Below are positions 6,395 through 14,025 of a stretch of 18,255 nt of DNA, one piece after another; the first letter of the stretch is position 1; the number at the start of each line of letters is the position of its first letter. The position numbers and the translations under genes are program-made. The DNA comes from CAMCYM01 sp041191165. Its GTDB lineage: Bacteria; Bacteroidota; Bacteroidia; Flavobacteriales_D; Sanyastnellaceae. Where the stretch lies: positions 1 through 18,255 of the forward strand of contig JBEEPJ010000015.1 in assembly GCA_041191165.1 (NCBI GenBank), in the 5' to 3' direction. A model generated the notes under the pieces. The model was not told the DNA's origin. It made no database searches and saw only the letters and a program-made list of their open reading frames with translations.

Positions 6395-9300
6395 TTATTT
6401 GCGCACTTGAAGCTGTGCGGCCTCGTGCGTTCGATTGCCCACCAACCGAATCACATAGGATCCTGACGGCAATCCTGAGACATCTACGGTCAAACGCTGA
6501 CCATCATACCGCGCCACGTTTTGCTGGATGAGCATCCGTCCACTCAAATCAAAAATCTCCAGACGGATATCCCCGCGCATGCGGCTGCTGGCCACATTGA
6601 CCACGCCTTGTGAAGCTGGATTGGGGTAGACCTGCATCGGTGCCAAGGTGGCATTCACCGCAGCCTCTCCCTCGTTGACTTCGAGGAACAAGTCGGAACG
6701 GAAGATGCCCCGGCCGTGGGTAGCGGCATAAATCGCACCCTGATTGCTCGGAGCAATCCAGGGGGAGTTTCCGCGCCATTGTTGCTTCATGGCAAACACC
6801 GGCGCTGTAGGGCCATTGGGAGAGCCCATATTGGTCGCGGTGTAGTGCCATTCCTCTCCGCCGTTGTCGGTCGCCCAAACACCGTACTCCGTGCCTACCA
6901 GGATGGTTTCACCCGAAGCATCCATGGCATCGATGACCACATCATAGCAGGGCATCTTCGCCATCTCCCCTGAAGGGAACCAAATGTTGGACCAGGTGGG
7001 ATTTGCGGACAACGCGTTGAAGGTCTCTTGCACCTTGCCTCCTGAAACCACACCATAACCGCCGATCGAAACCACGACGTGGTTGGGGTCATTGGGGTCC
7101 ACCGAAATTCCCGTTACCACCGCTCCTGCCGACAAAATCTCCTGTGACATGTTGCCCATAACGTCCTCTTGGGACCAGATGTCCTCCAAGCCGCTGAAGC
7201 GGTAGAGTTTTCCATCCCAACCCGCAACAAACATGTGGTTACCCGCCTCAGGCTCCACATTCACTGCAAACTCGATGGCCTTCACCCCAGCCGAACCCGG
7301 AGCATTTCCCAAGCGAATCCACTCAGGAGTGGTATTGAAATTCAATCCATCACGGGTGATCCACACCCCTTGGCTGCCCGCAAAACCCACCGCTGTGATG
7401 GTGGTGTACGGATCGGGCACTTGAAGACGACCCGGCACATCGTACAACGTATCAGCGGGGTGCAGATACATCGTGTCACACGTCTCCGTGTAGCTGTAGA
7501 CGTCCACTTCGGCATAAGTCGTGTCCGCCCCTACCTGGAAGACGTAGTAATTGTTCAATTGCGGAACAAAGATCGAATCCAAGATGGGCGTGATGGACGT
7601 GATGACCGTCTGCGTTCCCGTCAGCGTGCTATCCGTATCGCATTCCAGTTGCGGGATGGCCACCTGAGCGTCCAACCAGAAGTAATCTGGGTCTTCACTC
7701 AAAGGTGCGTCCAAGAGCCGCTCAGGACGGGTGAGCATTTCGTAATAAGGGAGGGAAACCCCTTCTGGCAAGGTATACTCGAAGGGCAAATTCTGGTTGC
7801 TGGTCAACAAAGTGAACGTGCTGTCCGTTACCGTTTCCCCGTATGGATTCACCAGGATAATCTTGCGCTGGGTGTCCGGGTCATTGGTATTTTCGTACAA
7901 CTGGACCACCGAATAGAACGTTCCCACTTCCCCCGCATCGTTCTGGAGAGCCGCGATGTTCTCGTCATAAAAACTGCCGTAGTTGTTGAAACTTCCCGGA
8001 GAGGTGATTCCACGTACCAGGTTTCCGTACTGAGAAGTGGCCATCCAAGCCATCGAGCCATCGGGCGTGAGGTTTACCTTGGAGATGGCGCAATCAAAAC
8101 CATCCCCTCCATTGACCTCAACTGCCTCCTGGTTGGAGAGGAACGTGCCATCCGCGGGAATCAGCAACGAGCCATTGTCCTGTGTGCCGCCCAGAACAGC
8201 GGAATGAGAACTGTGGTCCATGCCATAGAACTGGGTGATGGCCAAGTCCCGGTTGCAATCGACGTAGGTGGCACCTCCATCCATGCTGCGGTAAATCCCT
8301 CCATCCGTCGCGACGTACATTTTTCCGCCCGGCGTGAAAATGATTTCGTGAACGTCGGCGTGTACATCAAAATTGGTTCCGCCGAAGTGGAACGGCAGTG
8401 CCGCGAGCTCCGCCTGCTGGTTGGGGCCAGAGCGCCACAATTCAATACCTCCCACATAGGCCAAATCCGGCTGGCCTTTGGCGATGCCCAGCGCCAAGTC
8501 ATAGATACCCTGTCCCCTTGGAAGTGGCGTGGCTTGGTCCAATCCCCCCGGCCATACCCCGCTCCATGACTGTCCTGCATTTTCCGAGTGGTAGAGGCCG
8601 TAGAAGAAACCACCGCTGGTGGCATAGAGGGCAAAAGCGTGGTTGGGATCATCCATGGAAATGTCGACCCGGCAACGACCGATGCCGCTCTGTGGCAACG
8701 CACCCGCCTGACTCGACGGGCCTGAGAGCAGGGTGAAATCCGTGTAGTCTGAGCCATTGCTGCGGTACACGCGGCCATTCGCCATCGCCACCAGCATGTA
8801 CGAACCATCCTGTGCCACTGCAATGTCCGACTTGGCACCCGCCGGCAAGTTCGCAGGCTCCAAATCCATCACCCCATTCTCAATCGATCCATATCCCCCG
8901 TTGGAGGCAAACCAAACCCGGTTGCCATTCGTGGGATCAACGACCAAAGCATCAGTCGCCGTGAAATCTCCCCCGCCGAGATAACCGGGGTCAGTGCCTT
9001 CCACCACTTGGAAAGAGGCTCCGTTGTCCGTGGAGTAGTAAATGCCACGGCCGCGGAAACCGCTACCGCCATCGCCATTGCCTCCGTCGAACATCGAGCC
9101 CGTACCCACGTAGATGACGCCCGTGGTGGTCACCGCGATCGAGCCGATCATCATGTTGGGGAAGCCATGCACCTGATACCACTGGTCGCCTCCATTGGGG
9201 CTCCGCCAGAGTCCGCCGGATACCCCGCCCGTGTACAGCTGGTTCTCAGTTACGGCGAAAATGGCGCGAATCCGGCCGCCGATGTTATCCGGTCCCAACT

Positions 9301-9598
9301 CGTTCCAGTAGTGGTCGACCGCGCGCCCTCCGCGGGCCACGTCCCGCGCGATGAGCCGCTCCGCTTCGGCGCGCAGCGCCAGCAATCCCTGGGAATTGAT
9401 CTCACCCGTGGTGATGTCACCCAGCAACCTTTTCTGAATCTCAAAAGCCCCATTGGGCTCGCGCGAAGGCTCCTGCGACGCGCGGGGGGCGTAGTCCGCG
9501 ACTTTTTGCGTAGGAGCGTCCGTTTGGGTAACCACAGCAACAATGCCTGCCGCGCCAGCGAGGACGAGAGCGGGAGCTACAATTTTCTTCCAAAGCAT
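6395..9598 (-). CDS. Secreted Asp-box/sortilin-like beta-propeller protein with T9SS type A sorting domain
   Basis: The 1067-residue protein starts at ATG 9598 with a signal-like N-terminus (KK followed by a hydrophobic VAPALVLAGAAGIVAVV). Repeated Asp-box motifs (S-x-D/N-x-G-x-x-W/F) are visible as SPNGGDQW near residue 132, STDNGASF near 190, SENAGQSW near 339, SMDGGATY near 438 and TDNGGEEW near 915. They fit BNR/VPS10-sortilin-type beta-propellers, which bind ligands or cleave sugars. Residues of about 600-730 interrupt the propeller with a Thr/Asp-rich insertion that carries two spaced Cys. The last 85 residues form a typical type A sorting domain: VYPNPASQGVVNV, then IRLEIFDLSGRML, then VSGLPSGSYVIRL and a final QVRK. 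It is therefore expected to leave through the type IX system and be anchored or released at the surface. No sialidase catalytic set was recognised. It has its own promoter and terminator. Confidence 0.9.
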   Translation of the reverse strand: MLWKKIVAPALVLAGAAGIVAVVTQTDAPTQKVADYAPRASQEPSREPNGAFEIQKRLLGDITTGEINSQGLLALRAEAERLIARDVARGGRAVDHYWNELGPDNIGGRIRAIFAVTENQLYTGGVSGGLWRSPNGGDQWYQVHGFPNMMIGSIAVTTTGVIYVGTGSMFDGGNGDGGSGFRGRGIYYSTDNGASFQVVEGTDPGYLGGGDFTATDALVVDPTNGNRVWFASNGGYGSIENGVMDLEPANLPAGAKSDIAVAQDGSYMLVAMANGRVYRSNGSDYTDFTLLSGPSSQAGALPQSGIGRCRVDISMDDPNHAFALYATSGGFFYGLYHSENAGQSWSGVWPGGLDQATPLPRGQGIYDLALGIAKGQPDLAYVGGIELWRSGPNQQAELAALPFHFGGTNFDVHADVHEIIFTPGGKMYVATDGGIYRSMDGGATYVDCNRDLAITQFYGMDHSSHSAVLGGTQDNGSLLIPADGTFLSNQEAVEVNGGDGFDCAISKVNLTPDGSMAWMATSQYGNLVRGITSPGSFNNYGSFYDENIAALQNDAGEVGTFYSVVQLYENTNDPDTQRKIILVNPYGETVTDSTFTLLTSNQNLPFEYTLPEGVSLPYYEMLTRPERLLDAPLSEDPDYFWLDAQVAIPQLECDTDSTLTGTQTVITSITPILDSIFVPQLNNYYVFQVGADTTYAEVDVYSYTETCDTMYLHPADTLYDVPGRLQVPDPYTTITAVGFAGSQGVWITRDGLNFNTTPEWIRLGNAPGSAGVKAIEFAVNVEPEAGNHMFVAGWDGKLYRFSGLEDIWSQEDVMGNMSQEILSAGAVVTGISVDPNDPNHVVVSIGGYGVVSGGKVQETFNALSANPTWSNIWFPSGEMAKMPCYDVVIDAMDASGETILVGTEYGVWATDNGGEEWHYTATNMGSPNGPTAPVFAMKQQWRGNSPWIAPSNQGAIYAATHGRGIFRSDLFLEVNEGEAAVNATLAPMQVYPNPASQGVVNVASSRMRGDIRLEIFDLSGRMLIQQNVARYDGQRLTVDVSGLPSGSYVIRLVGNRTHEAAQLQVRK

Positions 9599-9629
9599 GG
9601 TTTATGACTTTACAATCTCAGGTGGTGGC

Positions 9630-9659
9630 GAAAGGTACAACAATAGACTTCACTGCAAA
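9630..9659 (-). promoter_or_regulatory. Putative Bacteroidota-type promoter of the T9SS propeller gene
   Basis: On the minus strand TTTG (9659-9656) is followed after 18 nt by TACCTTTC (9637-9630). This matches the TTG / 17-23 nt / TAnnTTTG promoter pattern with one mismatch in the last base. The start codon at 9598 lies about 31 nt downstream, leaving a leader of roughly 25 nt. The 143-bp gap at 9599-9741, between this gene and lipA, holds nothing else that I recognise. Confidence 0.5.
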
Positions 9660-9741
9660 TCACTTGGTGACAACTCGGGGAATCAGTTTGCCAACAGCAG
9701 ACATTAAGCGCCATCATGCAGTCTACAAACCGAGACGGGAC

Positions 9742-10611
9742 TCACAGCAGGTGCTTTTCCGCATGGTAGCTGGAGCGGACCAGTGGACCGCTTTCGACAT
9801 AGCGGAACCCCATCTGGAGCCCCTTTTCCTTGAGCTGGGCGAAGACATCGGGATGAATAAACTCCGCTACCGGCAGGTGCTTGGGGCTGGGCTGAAGGTA
9901 CTGGCCGAGGGTTAGGATTTGGCAGTCGACTTGACGCAAATCCTCCATCGTCTCCTCCACCTCCTGCACGGTCTCTCCCAGGCCCAGCATGACCCCGGAC
10001 TTCGTTCGGAGGCCCGCTTGGCGCAGGCGGCGCAGCACCTCCAAACTGCGGTCGTATTTCGCCTGGATGCGCACCTGACGGGTCAGGCGACGCACCGTCT
10101 CGAGGTTGTGGGAGACGATTTCCGGCGCCACCTCGATGATGCGCGCCAGGTTGTCCCACTTCCCCGCGAAGTCCGGTATCAGCGTCTCGAGCGTCGTCTC
10201 GGGGCTTTGATGGCGAATCGCCCGCACCGTGGCGGCCCAGATTTCGCTGCCTCCATCGGCGAGGTCGTCCCGGTCCACCGACGTGATGACGGCATGCTTG
10301 ACCCCCATGAGCCGAACGGATTGGGCGACGCGTCCCGGTTCGAAAGGGTCCGCCTCCAAGGGCTTGCCCGTGGCGACATTGCAAAACCCGCAACTCCGGG
10401 TGCACACATTGCCGAGGATCATGAACGTGGCCGTGCCCTCGCCCCAGCACTCCCCCATGTTGGGACAATGCCCGCTCTCGCAGATGGTGTGCAGCCGATG
10501 CTCTGTGACGATTTCGCGCACCTTGCGGTAATTTTCGCCAGTGGGGAGCTTGACCCTCAACCACTTGGGGCGAGGCGTTCGGGCAGCTGGGGCGGCGGTC
10601 ATCGCGTCCAT
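9742..10611 (-). CDS. lipA: Lipoyl synthase LipA (radical SAM)
   Basis: LipA inserts two sulfur atoms into protein-bound octanoyl groups of 2-oxoacid dehydrogenases and the glycine-cleavage H protein, in the cytoplasm. The 289-residue product has the normal family length. The auxiliary Fe-S cluster ligands are C44ESGHC49PNMGEC55, and the radical-SAM cluster is C70TRSC74GFC77. Also present are TSVDRDDLADGGS, KSGVMLGLGET, and at the C-terminus GPLVRSSYHAEKHLL with the conserved cluster-binding serine region. Two starts are possible: ATG 10611 (MDAMTAAP) or ATG 10602, whose ATGA overlaps the stop of the upstream outer-membrane protein gene and suggests translational coupling. No lipB or lplA is visible in the window. 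Coupling to an outer-membrane barrel gene is odd in function but may be simple co-transcription. Confidence 0.97.
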   Translation of the reverse strand: MDAMTAAPAARTPRPKWLRVKLPTGENYRKVREIVTEHRLHTICESGHCPNMGECWGEGTATFMILGNVCTRSCGFCNVATGKPLEADPFEPGRVAQSVRLMGVKHAVITSVDRDDLADGGSEIWAATVRAIRHQSPETTLETLIPDFAGKWDNLARIIEVAPEIVSHNLETVRRLTRQVRIQAKYDRSLEVLRRLRQAGLRTKSGVMLGLGETVQEVEETMEDLRQVDCQILTLGQYLQPSPKHLPVAEFIHPDVFAQLKEKGLQMGFRYVESGPLVRSSYHAEKHLL

Positions 10612-11396
10612 CTTCTTCCGGTTTGCAATTTTGCGTAAAGCGTGAGAAACGCGCGGTGGTTTTGGCCAAACTTATCCGCCAAAATCTCCGGGCTCCAAGC
10701 AAAAACATCCAGCGCACAGCCGATGTTCAGCGCCCGAAGCAAACCGGGATCTTCGCCGTACTCAAATTCGAATTCGTATGCGCCGTGGAGCCCTGGAACC
10801 CAGCGCACTTCTTGGAGGCCGCTGAGCCAGGGGCCCCGGCCGTAGATATCGTCCGAGAAATGCACGTCCGGATTGTAGCGCTCCAGGGCGATGTAGTCGT
10901 ACGGGATGTCCGGATAGCCGATTTCCAGGTAGACCGGCTTGAGCATTCCCAAGGCCAAACCCCCGCGCCAAGCCGTCCCGATCCGCACGGCGTTCTTGCG
11001 GAGTTTCTCCGTGTGAAGCTGCTGTCCTCCCACCAGAATCCGCAGGTTGAGGAGCGAATTCACCTTGCCGTACACGTAAGCCCGGCCGTCGTCGTAAACG
11101 GGGTTCTGGGAACGCTCCTCCTTCGCGTTGCGCAGGTACAGCACCTCCACCCCCAACGTCCGCAACGATCGCGCATCCCGGTACCAGCCCCGCTGGTAGA
11201 CCAGGCCTGCGCCCTGGGTGTGCACGAGCAGCCCCCCGGTCCACTCGTCGGTGGGGGGCGCCCCGGCGGGTGCGGCCTGAGTCGTCGTCACGGCCTGCTT
11301 CCCGGGAACGGGTCCACCGGGAACCTGACCGCACATGGAGAGCATTCCCCACAGCAGCAGCCCGACGGCCATTCCCCATTTGCAAACGTTGGACAT
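10599..11396 (-). CDS. Small outer-membrane beta-barrel-like protein, function unknown
   Basis: ATG 11396 gives 265 residues and places a signal peptide first (KWGMAVGLLLWGMLSMCGQ); the frame is open 20 codons further upstream, but that would bury the signal. After a Thr/Pro/Ala-rich stretch the protein alternates short amphipathic strands: GGLLVHTQGAGLVYQRGWY, then TLGVEVLYLRNAKEE, and later GLHGAYEFEFEYG and AFLTLYAKLQTG. This is typical of outer-membrane barrels and resembles an uncharacterised Bacteroidota family often described only as hypothetical. LSMC could be read as a poor lipobox, but Met before Cys makes a lipoprotein unlikely. Its stop overlaps the lipA start by a few bases, so the two form one minus-strand unit driven by the promoter at about 11406. 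I do not know its substrate or partner. Confidence 0.8.
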   Translation of the reverse strand: MSNVCKWGMAVGLLLWGMLSMCGQVPGGPVPGKQAVTTTQAAPAGAPPTDEWTGGLLVHTQGAGLVYQRGWYRDARSLRTLGVEVLYLRNAKEERSQNPVYDDGRAYVYGKVNSLLNLRILVGGQQLHTEKLRKNAVRIGTAWRGGLALGMLKPVYLEIGYPDIPYDYIALERYNPDVHFSDDIYGRGPWLSGLQEVRWVPGLHGAYEFEFEYGEDPGLLRALNIGCALDVFAWSPEILADKFGQNHRAFLTLYAKLQTGRRWTR

Positions 11397-11405
11397 GATT
11401 GAGGC

Positions 11406-11413
11406 CAAATTTA
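11406..11413 (-). promoter_or_regulatory. -7 promoter element for the outer-membrane protein-lipA unit
   Basis: The minus strand reads TAAATTTG, a perfect TAnnTTTG match, 9 nt before the ATG at 11396. The transcript leader would be very short or absent. The best -33 candidate is TTC, about 16 nt upstream, one base off TTG. The site lies in the 65-bp divergent region shared with the osmC-like gene. Confidence 0.55.
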
Positions 11414-11438
11414 CGGCCGGTCTTCGCTCGAACGACCC

Positions 11439-11446
11439 CATTTTTG
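11439..11446 (+). promoter_or_regulatory. Possible -7 promoter element for the osmC-like gene
   Basis: The plus strand reads CATTTTTG, one mismatch from TAnnTTTG, ending 15 nt before ATG 11462. It shares the 65-bp divergent region with the opposite promoter at 11406-11413, so the two polymerase sites lie about 25 bp apart and may interfere with each other. Confidence 0.3.
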
Positions 11447-11461
11447 CACAAAGCAACCGCC

Positions 11462-11884
11462 ATGGAAGAGAAAGTTCCGGTTTATCGTTTGGCCTACCAA
11501 GGCCACCTCCGCACGGAAATGACGCACCTCGCCTCGGGACAGGTCGTGCAGACGGACGCGCCGCTGGACAACCACGGCAGAGGGGAGGCTTTTTCCCCGA
11601 CCGACATCGTCTCCGCCGGCCTGGCCGCTTGCATGATGACGGTGGTGGGCATCAAGGCCGCCGACCTGGGTGTCACGCTGGAGCGGATGGAAGCTGAAGT
11701 GACCAAATCCATGGCCTCCGGACCCCGGCGCATCGCGGGCATCGGCATCCGGATGCGCGTGCTCGCCCCGCAGGCTTCGCCGCGCGATCGCCAAGTGCTC
11801 GAAGCCACGGCCCGGGCCTGTCCTGTGGCCCATTCGCTGCACCCGGACGTCAAGCAGGAACTGGAGTGGATCTGGGAGGCATGA
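11462..11884 (+). CDS. OsmC/Ohr-family protein
   Basis: OsmC/Ohr proteins are dimeric cytoplasmic thiol peroxidases or redox proteins; the Ohr and OsmC branches detoxify organic hydroperoxides with two reactive cysteines. The 140-residue product has both expected cysteines, Cys57 in the helix motif SAGLAACMMTVVGIKA and Cys120 in ARACPVAHSLHPDV, plus the preceding FSPTDIVSAG. The start at ATG 11462 gives the family's usual length; 21 upstream codons lie in the promoter region. It looks nearer to the general OsmC/YhfA-like branch than to Ohr, because the classical arginine loop of Ohr is not obvious, so peroxidase activity is uncertain. Its stop overlaps the next gene by 4 bases (ATGA), so it probably heads a unit with the GWxTD lipoprotein and rlmB. 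Confidence 0.92.
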   Translation: MEEKVPVYRLAYQGHLRTEMTHLASGQVVQTDAPLDNHGRGEAFSPTDIVSAGLAACMMTVVGIKAADLGVTLERMEAEVTKSMASGPRRIAGIGIRMRVLAPQASPRDRQVLEATARACPVAHSLHPDVKQELEWIWEA

Positions 11885-13170
11885 TGGTCCGGGGCGGGCG
11901 TTGGGCAGCGGGGTGGGCCACCTGGGCTGGGGGGGCGCTCCTGCTGGCCGGCTGTCAGCCCACTTTGCCCTCCCCCTCCTCAGCGGCCAAAAGACCTTAC
12001 GACTGGGAGTCGCAATTGCTGCACCCCCGCCTCGACCTGGTTCCGACGCCGGGCGCCGATTCGAAGGGTTGGACGCTGTTTTGGGAGGTGGATAGGTCCG
12101 AGCTCTTGTACCTCAGGGCGTCGACGGAAGCGCCCTTTGTGGCTCGGTTTCATTGGACTTCCGGGGCTACCCGTTGGGAGGTCTTGGACACCCTCAAGCC
12201 CGACTTGCCCGCCCAATGGCGCGGTGTGCGGGAGGTCGTCTTGGACTCCCTCGAACGCCGGACCGAGGGAGGGGGGGAGGCGGAGTGGGTCGGGCAGGTG
12301 ACGGATGCCCAGCGCGGCGCTGTCGCCGCGGTCCGGCGACCCCTGCCCCCCGCGAATCCGGGGCTGACCGCCTTTCGGGAGGGCTGGCCGGTGGACCCCA
12401 ATCGATGTGTGGTGGGGGATACCTTGCAGATTTGGGCGGGACCGGGGACGCGGGTTTGGGTGGCCCGTCACCAGGAACCGGCGAAATTGCCCGCTCCGCC
12501 GTTCAGCTACAGCGGCAACCCGGAGCGGGTGACAGCGCCGGTGGCGTTCGAGGAGCGGACCGCCGACGAAGCGGGCTGGCTCACGTGTGTCCTGGACTCC
12601 GGAACCACGTTGATCACCCGCGCACAGGCTTACACGCCCGGGAACGCGGAGCGCTGGAGCCCGCCCGCGCCCGCCCTCTTGCTTCATGCGCGCCGAAAGG
12701 GATATCCCCGGCCTGCCGCCGTGCCGGACCTCATCGCGGCCACCCGCTACATCACTTCCCGGACTGAATTTGAACGCATGGAAGCGAGTGACGACCCCAA
12801 GGCCGCACTCGATAAGTTCTGGATGGATTGCGGGCGGGATGAGGGGCGCAGCCGTCAACTCATCGAAATCTATTACGCCCGCGTGGAGGAAGCCAATCGA
12901 TATTTCGGGGGGCGTCAGGAGGGCTGGCGGACGGACCGGGGCATGGTGCACGTGGTCCTCGGGCCTCCGACCCGCCTGCGCCGGACGGCGGACACCGAGT
13001 GGTGGACCTACGGGGAGGAAGGCCAAGCCTCTACGCTTACCTTCGTCTTCGAGCGCTCCCCGCACCCTTTTGACGACAACCACTGGGTACTCAACCGCGC
13101 ATTGCCTTTCCGCCCCCTCTGGGACAGGAGCGTGACCGCTTGGCGCAACGGCCGGGTGCAACGGGACTGA
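11881..13170 (+). CDS. GWxTD-domain lipoprotein
   Basis: ATG 11881 overlaps the osmC-like stop (ATGA); ATG 11884 and GTG 11866 are alternatives, and a GGGAGG just upstream could serve as a ribosome site for the ATG pair. The product, 429 residues, begins with a signal peptide ending in the lipobox LLLAGC, so it should be lipid-anchored in the envelope. Residues of about 40-290 form a beta-rich region of unknown function. The C-terminal part has the helical YITSRTEFERMEASDDPKAA and LDKFWMDCGRDEGRSRQ, followed by the name-giving motif GWRTDRGMVHVVLGPP at residue 348 onward and a WWTYG segment. The GWxTD domain is found in Bacteroidota and Acidobacteriota proteins; its function is not known. The order osmC-like, GWxTD, rlmB suggests co-transcription only. 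Confidence 0.92.
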   Translation: MMVRGGRWAAGWATWAGGALLLAGCQPTLPSPSSAAKRPYDWESQLLHPRLDLVPTPGADSKGWTLFWEVDRSELLYLRASTEAPFVARFHWTSGATRWEVLDTLKPDLPAQWRGVREVVLDSLERRTEGGGEAEWVGQVTDAQRGAVAAVRRPLPPANPGLTAFREGWPVDPNRCVVGDTLQIWAGPGTRVWVARHQEPAKLPAPPFSYSGNPERVTAPVAFEERTADEAGWLTCVLDSGTTLITRAQAYTPGNAERWSPPAPALLLHARRKGYPRPAAVPDLIAATRYITSRTEFERMEASDDPKAALDKFWMDCGRDEGRSRQLIEIYYARVEEANRYFGGRQEGWRTDRGMVHVVLGPPTRLRRTADTEWWTYGEEGQASTLTFVFERSPHPFDDNHWVLNRALPFRPLWDRSVTAWRNGRVQRD

Positions 13171-13193
13171 CCACAATTCGCTACCTTGCCCCC

Positions 13194-13976
13194 ATGCGTC
13201 CTTTTGCCCCTGCCCGGCGAAATTCCGGCCCCAGATCCGCTGACCCCAAGCAACTCATTTTCGGCTGGCACCCGGTGGCTGAGGCCATCCAGGCCGGCAA
13301 GGACATCCAGCGGGTCATGATCCAACGGGATGAACGCGGGGAGAAGACTGCGGCTTTGTTGCGGGATTTGGCCTTGCGACAAATCCCCGTCCAGCGGGTG
13401 CCCCTCGAAAAACTCGACCGGGTCACCCGCAAAAACCACCAGGGGGTCATCGCCTGGCTTTCTCCGATTGCTTATCAACCCCTCGAAGAACTCGTCGCCG
13501 GCGCCTGGGAACGGGGGACCGCCCCTGTTTTTGTGGCCCTCGACGGCGTGACCGATGTGCGCAACCTCGGAGCCATCGCACGCTCCGCAGAGTGCTTTGG
13601 GGCCACCGGACTCATCCTGCCGGCGCAGGGGGTAGCCCCCATTCACGAAGACGCCATCAAGACCTCATCCGGCGCCTTGCTCCGCCTGCCGGTCGCCCGC
13701 GCCGCGCAACTCACCAGCGCCCTCAAATTCCTCAGCGCGTCCGGCATTCGCATCGTTGGCATCACGGAAAAAGGCGCCTCACCGCTTCCGCAAACTCCGC
13801 TCGAAGCCCCGGTATGCCTGGTGCTCGGCGACGAGGGGACCGGAATCTCGACCGAAGTCCTCGCCCTATGCGATCAGCGGGTGGCCATTCCCATGTCCGG
13901 GAGCACGAGCAGCCTCAACGTGTCCGTCGCCGCAGGCATCGCCCTCTACCAACTAACAAGTTTTCAACAATCGTAA
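13194..13976 (+). CDS. rlmB: 23S rRNA (guanosine-2'-O)-methyltransferase RlmB (SPOUT/TrmH family)
   Basis: RlmB-type enzymes methylate the ribose of a guanosine (G2251 in E. coli) in the peptidyl-transferase P-loop of 23S rRNA, using SAM. The 260-residue product starts at ATG 13194, 23 nt after the GWxTD gene; longer in-frame versions run into that gene's 3' end. Residues of about 20-105 form the substrate-binding N-domain (IFGWHPVAEAIQAG, then KNHQGVIAWL). The knotted SPOUT domain shows motif 1 DGVTDVRNLGAIARSAECFGA, motif 2 LVLGDEGTGIS and motif 3 IPMSGSTSSLNVSVAAGIALYQ, all intact. TrmH or another SpoU member is the alternative, but the N-domain plus this spacing favours RlmB. Target position is inferred from family membership. 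Confidence 0.94.
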   Translation: MRPFAPARRNSGPRSADPKQLIFGWHPVAEAIQAGKDIQRVMIQRDERGEKTAALLRDLALRQIPVQRVPLEKLDRVTRKNHQGVIAWLSPIAYQPLEELVAGAWERGTAPVFVALDGVTDVRNLGAIARSAECFGATGLILPAQGVAPIHEDAIKTSSGALLRLPVARAAQLTSALKFLSASGIRIVGITEKGASPLPQTPLEAPVCLVLGDEGTGISTEVLALCDQRVAIPMSGSTSSLNVSVAAGIALYQLTSFQQS

Positions 13977-13985
13977 TTTAATAAC

Positions 13986-14023
13986 CCGCCGACAGTAACT
14001 TAGCGTCAACTGTTACGCGGCGG
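13986..14023. repeat. Two-block inverted repeat just before the giant gene
   Basis: CCGCCG (13986-13991) and GTAAC (13995-13999) are mirrored by GTTAC (14012-14016) and CGGCGG (14018-14023), with a 12-nt loop and a small internal bulge. It ends 2 nt before ATG 14026. As RNA it could form a stable hairpin hiding the start of the large gene, or serve as an imperfect end signal for rlmB; no T-run follows. A one-mismatch -7 element (TAACTTAG, 13996-14003) sits inside it. Confidence 0.5.
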
Positions 14024-14025
14024 CA

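Noticed and set aside
7169..8569. 466-codon plus-strand frame antisense to the T9SS propeller gene
   Set aside because: The translation shows no domain pattern and high Arg/His/Val content typical of antisense frames; the minus-strand protein is clearly real.
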